6,424 nucleotides of DNA from CAYRZF01 sp964428805 (GTDB taxonomy: Bacteria; Methylomirabilota; Methylomirabilia; Rokubacteriales; CSP1-6): positions 1-6,424 of the forward strand of contig CAYRZF010000104.1 in NCBI GenBank assembly GCA_964428805.1, in the 5' to 3' direction. Both the position numbers and the translations under genes were made by a program. The notes below the pieces were generated by a model that was given only the letters and a program-made list of their open reading frames with translations, was not told the DNA's origin and ran no database searches. How positions within the stretch are numbered: position 1 is the first letter of the stretch; each line of letters starts with the position of its first letter. Below, one piece after another: positions 1 through 4,533 of the stretch.

Positions 1-1
1 G

Positions 2-604
2 ATTCTCCGCGAGGTCGGGATCGACATCCAGGCCCTCCTGGTCTCGGCCGGCGTGGTAGGGCTCGCGATCGGTCTGGGCGCCCAGAGCCTGATCAAGGAC
101 GTGATCACCGGGTTCTTCCTCCTCTTCGAGGGTCTCATCGCCGTGGGGGACGTGATCGAGATCGGGAACAACGTCGGAACGGTAGAAGCCATCGGGCTTC
201 GGGTCACGCAGATCAGGACCCTCAAAGGGGCTGTTCGCGTGGTCCCCAACGGCGAGCTCACGCAGTTCGCCAATTACAACCGCGGGTGGGCCCGGGCCGT
301 GGTAGACGTGGGCGTGGCCTGGGAGGAGGATGTGCGGCGCGCGCTGGGGACGCTGGAGGCTGCGGGCCGAAACTGGGCTCAGGAGACGGGGCTGGCGCTC
401 GAGGCACCCGAGGTCCAAGGGATCGTGCGCTTCGGCGAGGCGGAAATCGTTCTCCGTGTACAAGTTAAGGTGCCTCCCGCTCGGCGCGAGGAGATCGAGA
501 ACGAACTCAGGCGGCGGATCCTCGAAGAATTTCGGGCGGCGGGGATTCGGGAGCCGAAGAAGCGGTTCTATTTGGTCGAAGAGCGCCGAGGAGGGATCCA
601 ATGA
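2..604 (+). CDS. MscS-family mechanosensitive ion channel, C-terminal part (5' partial)
   Basis: This is the C-terminal 200 residues of a small-conductance mechanosensitive channel of the inner membrane, a family that releases solutes under hypo-osmotic stress. The frame is open to the left edge, so the start and the first membrane helices lie outside the window. Visible residues about 11-42 form the pore-lining TM3, rich in Gly and Ala (GLAIGLGAQSLIKD, then ITGFFLLFE). The beta domain follows (GDVIEIGNNVGTVEAIGLR, then the family signature VVPNG at about 80-84 and NYNRGW at 91-96). An alpha/beta C-terminal domain ends in a charged tail (about 160-200). The V-x-PNG...N-x-(S/N)RGW pattern is typical of MscS proteins in general; which subfamily it belongs to cannot be told without the N-terminus. 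The TGA stop overlaps the galU start as ATGA, so the two are probably co-transcribed and translationally coupled. Confidence 0.93.
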   Translation: MLREVGIDIQALLVSAGVVGLAIGLGAQSLIKDVITGFFLLFEGLIAVGDVIEIGNNVGTVEAIGLRVTQIRTLKGAVRVVPNGELTQFANYNRGWARAVVDVGVAWEEDVRRALGTLEAAGRNWAQETGLALEAPEVQGIVRFGEAEIVLRVQVKVPPARREEIENELRRRILEEFRAAGIREPKKRFYLVEERRGGIQ

Positions 605-1464
605 GCGTCAAAAAGGCCGTCTTTCCCGCCGCGGGGCTCGGGACCCGGTTTCTCCCGGCCACGAAAGCCCAGCCCAAGGAGATGCTCCCGCTGGTGGATA
701 AGCCCATGATCCAGTACGTCGTGGAGGAGGCCGTGGCCTCGGGCCTCACCGAGATTATCATCGTCACCGGGCGCGGCAAGCGCGCCATCGAGGACCACTT
801 CGACTCGGCCTTCGAGCTGGAGTACTACCTCCAGGACCGGGGCAAACTGGAGGAGCTGGCCGAAATCAAGACCATCTCCGAGCTGGCCTCGGTCTCCTAC
901 GTGCGCCAGCGGGAGCCGCTCGGGCTCGGCCACGCCATTCTCTGCGCGCGCCCCCTCGTGGGCGAGGAGCCCTTCGGGGTGTTCCTCGGTGACGACCTCA
1001 TCGTCGCCGCGAACCCGTGCATGCGCCAGCTCCTGGGGGTCTTCGAGCGCTACGGGGACCCCGTGGTCGCCGTGGAGCGAGTTCCGCGAGACCAGATCAG
1101 CCGCTACGGGGTGATCCGTCCCAAACCCCTCGGGGGCAAGGTCTATGAGGTTCTCGATCTCGTGGAGAAGCCGCCGGCGGACGAGGCGCCTTCGGATCTC
1201 GCCATCATCGGCCGTTACGTCCTGACTCCGGATCTCTTCCCGGTTCTGGCCGAAACGCGGCCGGATGCCCGCGGCGAGATCCAGGTCACCGACGCGCTCC
1301 GCACCCTCCGCCGGACGCGCGCGCTGTACGCCGTCGAGTTCGAGGGGAAGCGCTACGACACGGGCGACAAGCTCGGCTTCCTCAAAGCCACGGTGGAGTT
1401 CGCCCTGGCTCGCCCCGACCTCGCCGAGCCCTTCCGCGCCTACCTGAAGACCCTCAAACTCTAG
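601..1464 (+). CDS. galU: UTP--glucose-1-phosphate uridylyltransferase (UDP-glucose pyrophosphorylase)
   Basis: This cytosolic enzyme makes UDP-glucose from UTP and glucose-1-phosphate, feeding exopolysaccharide, LPS, glycogen or trehalose, and glucan synthesis. The 287-residue length is normal for bacterial GalU. The nucleotidyltransferase signature is at residues 6-29 (AVFPAAGLGTRFLPATKAQ and PKEMLP). GLGHAI lies at 108-113, the metal-binding FLGDD at 128-132, the sugar-phosphate region LVEKP at 187-191 with K190, GRYVLTP at 204-210, and the C-terminal YDTGDKLGF at 252-260. The start is well supported: an AGGAGGG ribosome binding site at 589-595 sits five bases before ATG 601. The start overlaps the stop of the channel gene by four bases. 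No terminator-like hairpin follows the stop. A relic of another gene starts 11 bases downstream, suggesting the operon once continued. Confusion with RfbA or GlmU-type transferases is unlikely given the GalU-specific motifs. Confidence 0.97.
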   Translation: MSVKKAVFPAAGLGTRFLPATKAQPKEMLPLVDKPMIQYVVEEAVASGLTEIIIVTGRGKRAIEDHFDSAFELEYYLQDRGKLEELAEIKTISELASVSYVRQREPLGLGHAILCARPLVGEEPFGVFLGDDLIVAANPCMRQLLGVFERYGDPVVAVERVPRDQISRYGVIRPKPLGGKVYEVLDLVEKPPADEAPSDLAIIGRYVLTPDLFPVLAETRPDARGEIQVTDALRTLRRTRALYAVEFEGKRYDTGDKLGFLKATVEFALARPDLAEPFRAYLKTLKL

Positions 1465-1475
1465 AGGTGCGGGCA

Positions 1476-1537
1476 ATGCGGGTCGCGGTGGTCGGCGCGG
1501 AGATCATGGGGCCTCGCTCTCCCTGAGGGCTCGACGA
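1476..1537 (+). pseudogene. Relic of a Rossmann-fold dehydrogenase/oxidoreductase N-terminus
   Basis: An ATG at 1476 opens MRVAVVGAEIMGPRSP and stops at 1524-1526. The first twelve residues match the usual start of NAD(P)- or FAD-binding proteins, MRVAVVGAGIMG, except that the middle glycine of GxGxxG is Glu (GAG at 1500-1502, one base from GGG). Adding back one G in the G-run at 1508-1511 restores the frame and continues ASLSLRARR (1511-1537), as expected for the first helix of such a fold; the likeness then fades. A good ribosome binding site, AGAGGTG (1463-1469), lies six bases before the ATG and overlaps the galU stop. This looks like the 5' stub of a gene once downstream of galU that was broken by point mutation, frameshift and deletion. 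Whether it was FAD-dependent, a UDP-sugar dehydrogenase or a 6-phosphogluconate-type dehydrogenase cannot be told. A chance resemblance over so short a stretch remains possible. Confidence 0.5.
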
Positions 1538-1554
1538 ATATTTGACGAGCATTT
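1533..1554 (+). repeat. Two tandem 11-bp imperfect direct repeats upstream of the promoter
   Basis: GACGAATATTT (1533-1543) is followed at once by GACGAGCATTT (1544-1554), with 9 of 11 bases identical; CGACG then starts what could be a partial third copy. The 11-bp period is about one helical turn. The block is locally AT-rich and lies about 34-55 bases upstream of the -35 box of the downstream promoter. It could be an activator site or an upstream promoter element, or a chance repeat within decaying sequence. Confidence 0.3.
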
Positions 1555-1587
1555 CGACGTCAGGCAGGGATGTTTCCGGGCGTTTCC

Positions 1588-1616
1588 TTGACTTCCCGCC
1601 GGGCATTTGGGAGAAT
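1588..1616 (+). promoter_or_regulatory. Predicted sigma70-type promoter of the NAPRTase-trp operon
   Basis: TTGACT (1588-1593) matches the -35 consensus at five of six bases. After exactly 17 bases, GAGAAT (1611-1616) matches the -10 consensus TATAAT at four of six, including the important A at position two and the final T. Transcription would begin near 1622-1625, leaving a leader of about 25-28 bases before GTG 1650. It sits in the only sizeable non-coding stretch before the operon and is followed by an inverted repeat and a ribosome binding site. Sigma70-like consensus use in this host is assumed. Confidence 0.6.
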
Positions 1617-1637
1617 CGGGCTCACCCCCTGAGCCCG
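1617..1637. promoter_or_regulatory. Perfect 8-bp inverted repeat over the predicted transcription start; candidate operator
   Basis: CGGGCTCA (1617-1624) and TGAGCCCG (1630-1637) are exact reverse complements separated by CCCCC. The left arm abuts the -10 box (1611-1616), and the predicted transcription start falls in or just after that arm. The right arm ends two bases before the ribosome binding site at 1640. A dimeric repressor bound here would block promoter clearance, so an operator is the simplest reading. If transcription starts further upstream than predicted, the repeat could instead form a hairpin at the 5' end of the mRNA. It does not resemble the E. coli TrpR box. Confidence 0.5.
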
Positions 1638-1639
1638 AC

Positions 1640-1646
1640 GGAGGTT
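1640..1646 (+). promoter_or_regulatory. Ribosome binding site that sets the NAPRTase start
   Basis: GGAGGTT at 1640-1646 is a strong Shine-Dalgarno match, five bases (counting from GGAGG) before GTG 1650. It decides the start. The reading frame stays open upstream to a TTG at 1542, but that stretch contains the predicted promoter and inverted repeat and does not resemble the protein family. Confidence 0.75.
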
Positions 1647-1649
1647 GTC

Positions 1650-2870
1650 GTGTCGAACGAGCCCGCCAAGCGCCTCTTCCACCTCGCTACTGAGGCTGAG
1701 ATCAAGGCCGGCGAGGTTCACGACGTTTACTTCGGTCGCACCGTCCAGATCCTCCGCCAGCGCGGCGACACGAAACGAGCCAAGGCCGAGATCAGGTTGA
1801 AGAGCTTCCCCGCGGCCGACTGGCAGTGGGGGATCCTGGCGGGGATCGAGGAGGCCGTCGCGCTCCTCGCAGGGCTGCCTGTGGACGTCTGGGCCATGGA
1901 CGAAGGGACCGTCTTCGGCCCTTACGAACCGGTGCTGGTAATCGAGGGGACCTTCGTGGAATGGGCCCAGTACGAGACCGCCCTCCTGGGGCTCCTCTGC
2001 CAGGCCTCGGGCATCGCCACCAAGGCGGCCCGCTGCAAGAAGGCCGCGGGCGAGCGCCAGGTGATCTCCTTCGGCGCCCGGCGCATGCATCCCGCGCTCG
2101 CCCCCATGATCGAGCGCAATGCCTTCGTCGGAGGCTGTGACGGCGTGGCGGTGACCAAATCGGCGGAGTTGATCGAGGCGGACCCCATGGGGACGATCCC
2201 CCACGCCCTGGTGCTCATGGTGGGCGACACCGTGGAGGCCTTGAAGGCCTTTCATGAAGTCATCGACTCGAAGGTGAGGCGCGTGGCGCTCATTGACACG
2301 CTCCAGGACGAGAAGTTCGAGGCGATCCGGGTGGCGGAGGCCCTCGGCAAGGACCTTTATGCCGTCAGGCTCGACACGCCGTCGTCGCGGCGGGGCGACT
2401 TCTACCGCATCCTTGAGGAGGTCCGCTGGGAGCTCGATTACCGGGGGTTCGACCACGTCAAGCTCATGGTCTCCGGGGGGATTGACGAGTACGAGATTTT
2501 GAAGCTGAATGCGCTCGTGGATACCTATGGGGTCGGCACCGCGATCGCCAACGCCCCGGTTCTGAGCTTCGCCCTCGACATCATGGAGATCGAGGGCAAG
2601 CCTATGGCCAAGCGCGGCAAACGCTCCGGCTCCAAGCAGGTGTACCGCTGCCGGGCGTGCTTCAAGAGGGTGATCGTTCCCGTCCACAGACCGCTCACGC
2701 GCTGCGCGTGCGGCGGCGAGATGGAGGGGCTCCTGAAGCCGCTGATCACCAAAGGCCGCGTGGTCCGGGACCTACCGCCGCCGCGGATGATCCGCGAGCA
2801 CGTTCTGGAGGAACTCGGGCGGGTTGAGCTCTCTGTAGACCGTACCGAAGGGCTCCGGGGCGACTACTGA
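1650..2870 (+). CDS. pncB: Nicotinate phosphoribosyltransferase, archaeal-type with C-terminal zinc-knuckle-like domain
   Basis: The predicted 406-residue cytosolic enzyme joins nicotinate to PRPP to give nicotinate mononucleotide, the entry to NAD salvage (Preiss-Handler pathway). An N-terminal domain holds GEVHDVYFGRT (21-31), and FGARRMHP is at 141-148. The phosphoribosyltransferase barrel carries GTIPHA (181-186), IDTLQDE (215-221), VRLDTPSSRRGD (239-250), VSGGIDEYEI (274-283) and YGVGTAI (293-299). The tail has four cysteines, C334-x2-C337-x14-C352-x-C354, like the zinc-knuckle-like C-terminal domain described for the Thermoplasma acidophilum enzyme. This places it in the archaeal-like branch rather than with E. 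coli PncB. GTG 1650 is chosen because of the GGAGGTT site and the promoter upstream. trpC begins eight bases after the stop, so the gene leads a trp operon. Nicotinate as substrate is assigned by family; another aromatic acid or nicotinamide cannot be excluded from sequence. Confidence 0.9.
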   Translation: MSNEPAKRLFHLATEAEIKAGEVHDVYFGRTVQILRQRGDTKRAKAEIRLKSFPAADWQWGILAGIEEAVALLAGLPVDVWAMDEGTVFGPYEPVLVIEGTFVEWAQYETALLGLLCQASGIATKAARCKKAAGERQVISFGARRMHPALAPMIERNAFVGGCDGVAVTKSAELIEADPMGTIPHALVLMVGDTVEALKAFHEVIDSKVRRVALIDTLQDEKFEAIRVAEALGKDLYAVRLDTPSSRRGDFYRILEEVRWELDYRGFDHVKLMVSGGIDEYEILKLNALVDTYGVGTAIANAPVLSFALDIMEIEGKPMAKRGKRSGSKQVYRCRACFKRVIVPVHRPLTRCACGGEMEGLLKPLITKGRVVRDLPPPRMIREHVLEELGRVELSVDRTEGLRGDY

Positions 2871-2878
2871 GTCGTGCC

Positions 2879-3700
2879 ATGGGCGTGCTCGATCAGATCG
2901 TCCGGGACAAGCGCGACGAGGTCCTCCGCCGGAAGCGGGAGATCCCTCGGGGTGAGCTCGAGGCTCGGGGAAAGAAGGCCCCTCCCGCGCGGGACTTCAG
3001 GGCGGCGCTCTTCGCCAAGCCACTCCCCGGCCTTGGGCCGGGGGCCCGCCGCGTCGGGCTGATCGCCGAGATTAAGAAGGGGTCGCCCTCGCGGGGGGTG
3101 TTCGCCGAGTCGTTCGACCCGGTAGTCCTGGCCCGGATCTATGCCGCCAACGGTGTCTCGGCCATCTCGGTGCTCACGGACGAAAAATATTTCCACGGCC
3201 GCCCGGAGCATCTTGAAGCGGTCCGGGCGGCGGTGGACCTGCCGCTCCTGCGCAAGGACTTCCTCCTGGACGAGTACCAGCTGTGGGAGGCCCGCGCACT
3301 GGGCGCCGACGCGGTCCTCCTGATCGTGGCCGCGCTTGAGCCGTCGCACCTCCGCGATCTCGTTCAGGCCGCCAAGGGGATCGGCCTGAGCTCTCTTGTC
3401 GAGGTCCACGCGCCGGGCGAGTTGGATACGGCGCTGGCGCTCGACCTCTCGGTGATCGGGATCAACAATCGCGATCTCCAGACTCTGGAGACACGCCTCG
3501 AGACTTCGCTCGAGCTGATCCCGCGAATCCCGCCCGGGCCGGTCGTGGTCAGCGAGAGCGGGCTCTTCACCCGGGACGACGTGGAGCGGGTTGTCGCGGC
3601 CGGGGCTCACGCCGTCCTCGTTGGCGAAGCCCTGGTCACAGCTACCGATGTCGCCGCCAAGGTCCGCGAGCTCGCGCTGCTGGAGGAGGGGCAGGGGTGA
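2879..3700 (+). CDS. trpC: Indole-3-glycerol phosphate synthase
   Basis: This 273-residue (beta/alpha)8-barrel enzyme of tryptophan synthesis closes CdRP (carboxyphenylamino-deoxyribulose phosphate) to indole-3-glycerol phosphate with loss of CO2 and water. The catalytic set is complete by comparison with the Sulfolobus enzyme: E64 and K66 in AEIKKGSPS (63-71), K126 in LLRKDF, E175 in LVEVH, N196 in GINNRDL (194-200), and E226-S227 in VVSESG. The phosphate-binding loop near the end reads VLVGEAL (246-252). The N-terminal helix extension (VLDQIVRDKRDEV) is typical of bacterial TrpC. ATG 2879 follows the NAPRTase stop by eight bases without a strong ribosome binding site, so translation probably depends on coupling to the upstream gene. 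It is a stand-alone TrpC, not the TrpC-TrpF fusion of enteric bacteria. A 235-base spacer then separates it from trpF. Confidence 0.97.
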   Translation: MGVLDQIVRDKRDEVLRRKREIPRGELEARGKKAPPARDFRAALFAKPLPGLGPGARRVGLIAEIKKGSPSRGVFAESFDPVVLARIYAANGVSAISVLTDEKYFHGRPEHLEAVRAAVDLPLLRKDFLLDEYQLWEARALGADAVLLIVAALEPSHLRDLVQAAKGIGLSSLVEVHAPGELDTALALDLSVIGINNRDLQTLETRLETSLELIPRIPPGPVVVSESGLFTRDDVERVVAAGAHAVLVGEALVTATDVAAKVRELALLEEGQG

Positions 3701-3778
3701 GGGGGCCGCCCCGCTCGCTTCGAACTCGTCGCCTCGACGGCTTTGGCTCGCTCGGGCGCCTTCCGCTGGCCCCCCCAT

Positions 3779-3795
3779 CCCCCCGAGGCGGGGGG
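3779..3795. repeat. 6-bp GC inverted repeat
   Basis: CCCCCC (3779-3784), loop GAGGC, and GGGGGG (3790-3795) form a perfect pure-GC stem in the trpC-trpF spacer. TTGTCC follows rather than a T-run, so it is not a standard intrinsic terminator. It could stabilise or pause transcription. Confidence 0.55.
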
Positions 3796-3806
3796 TTGTC
3801 CTCGCA

Positions 3807-3824
3807 CCCCAACGGGGGTTGGGG
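3807..3824. repeat. 7-bp inverted repeat with GGGG loop
   Basis: CCCCAAC (3807-3813), GGGG (3814-3817) and GTTGGGG (3818-3824) form a perfect hairpin twelve bases after the previous one. No T-tract follows. Confidence 0.6.
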
Positions 3825-3845
3825 CGCTCGGAGCGCTGCAGCGCC
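3823..3845. repeat. Nested palindromes around GCGCTGCAGCGC
   Basis: GGCGCT (3823-3828) pairs with AGCGCC (3840-3845). Alternatively GCGCT (3824-3828) pairs with AGCGC (3832-3836). The 12-base segment at 3833-3844 is itself a perfect palindrome centred on CTGCAG. The alternative pairings are mutually exclusive, so the RNA could fold in more than one way. Confidence 0.55.
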
Positions 3846-3935
3846 CTGCGCCTCGCCCGCCGCTACGGCTCCTCGGACTCGCTCGGCGGGACGTTCCCCC
3901 TCCCCCCCCTACGCGCCCTTCTACTCGGTGTGGCC

Positions 3936-4433
3936 GTGGTGAAGGTGAAGATCTGCGGCATCACCAACCTAGACGATGCGCGGCTCGCCGTCGCGGCCGG
4001 GGCCGACGCCCTCGGCTTCATTTTCGTCGAAAACACCCCGCGCTTCATCACCCCCCACCGGGCCGAGTCCATCATCCGCGATCTGCCGCCGTTCGTCACC
4101 CCGGTGGGCGTCTTCTGGGATCACCCGTCGGGCCAGGTGAAGGCCACGGCCGAGCAGTGTGGACTCCGCGCGCTCCAGTTCCATGGCGATGAGCCCCCCG
4201 AGTCGCTGACGGACTATCGGCTGCCGATCATCAAGACCATCAAGCTGGCGACAGCCACCGATCTCTCCCGCATGGACGGGTATCGCGTGGCCGCGTTTCT
4301 CCTCGACAGCCATGCCCGGTGGAGCGAAGGGGAGCCGCGGCAGCCGATCGAGTGGACGCTGGCGCGGCAGGCGGCCTCGCGGGGGTCGATCATCCTTTCT
4401 GCCGGCCTGACCGCCGAGAATGTCGCTGAGGCG
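3936..4433 (+). CDS. trpF: Phosphoribosylanthranilate isomerase (3' end lost in gap)
   Basis: TrpF isomerises phosphoribosylanthranilate to CdRP, the TrpC substrate. The visible part starts VKVKICGIT with catalytic Cys7 (counting from GTG 3936), followed by GADALGFIF, FHGDE (82-86) and catalytic Asp124 in LLDSH. ILSAGLTAENVAEA then leads into the gap. About 166 residues are seen and about 40 are missing. The start is uncertain: GTG codons at 3930, 3936 and 3939 are in frame and none has a strong ribosome binding site; 3936 puts the cysteine at position 7 as in well-studied TrpFs. The frame stays open further upstream through the repeat-like spacer, but that part is not TrpF-like. Two usually conserved loops look odd: GG(T/S)G after the Asp is SEGEP here, and the phosphate-binding GGL is AGL. 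The gene could be divergent, impaired or affected by sequence error near the gap. Confidence 0.93.
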
Positions 4434-4533
4434 NNNNNNNNNNNNNNNNNNNNNNNNNNNNNNNNNNNNNNNNNNNNNNNNNNNNNNNNNNNNNNNNNNN
4501 NNNNNNNNNNNNNNNNNNNNNNNNNNNNNNNNN
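4434..4533. other. Assembly gap of 100 Ns across the trpF-trpB junction
   Basis: Exactly 100 unknown bases, the usual filler for a gap of unmeasured length. The missing content should be the last 40 or so codons of trpF plus its stop, and about 28 codons of trpB (from alignment of the PLP lysine and catalytic Glu to Salmonella TrpB). That is at least about 200 bases, so the real gap is probably longer than drawn. The frames on the two sides differ, consistent with two genes. Confidence 0.95.

Larger units (their letters stand above)
3701..3935. repeat. Hairpin-rich trpC-trpF spacer, possibly a dispersed intergenic repeat
   Basis: These 235 bases interrupt an otherwise tightly packed operon. 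They hold no recognisable gene: all frames translate to low-complexity Arg, Pro, Ser and Gly. They contain several inverted repeats (CGTCG/CGACG at 3727-3739, plus three stronger ones listed separately), long C-runs (seven Cs at 3770-3776; five and eight at 3896-3909) and G-runs at 3790-3795, 3814-3818 and 3821-3824. CTCGCT recurs at 3714, 3749 and 3890. The mixture of short palindromes and homopolymer runs resembles mobile or dispersed extragenic repeats of high-GC bacteria. With only one copy in view, membership of a repeat family is an inference. No convincing promoter or U-tract terminator was found inside. Confidence 0.5.

Noticed and set aside
568..1476. Long antisense open frame of 302 codons opposite galU
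   Set aside because: It mirrors the codon bias of the high-GC gene on the other strand, has no recognisable domain, and galU is certain.
1542..1649. N-terminal extension of the NAPRTase to TTG 1542
   Set aside because: The stretch contains the promoter and inverted repeat, lacks family similarity, and a strong ribosome binding site points to GTG 1650.
1465..1649. trp attenuator with leader peptide
   Set aside because: No short frame with clustered Trp codons and no terminator/antiterminator pair; only the operator-like inverted repeat is seen.
1560..2687. Antisense frame of 375 codons opposite the NAPRTase gene
   Set aside because: Low-complexity His/Asp/Arg-rich translation without family motifs; a shadow of the real gene.
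2864..3778. Antisense frame of 304 codons opposite trpC
   Set aside because: Shadow frame; TrpC has its complete catalytic set on the + strand.
3779..3824. Intrinsic terminator between trpC and trpF
   Set aside because: Strong GC stems but no T-tract after either, and the trp genes continue downstream on the same strand.
3591..3935. Upstream extension of trpF overlapping trpC and spanning the spacer
   Set aside because: The translation is low-complexity and not TrpF-like; the frame is open only because high-GC DNA has few stops.
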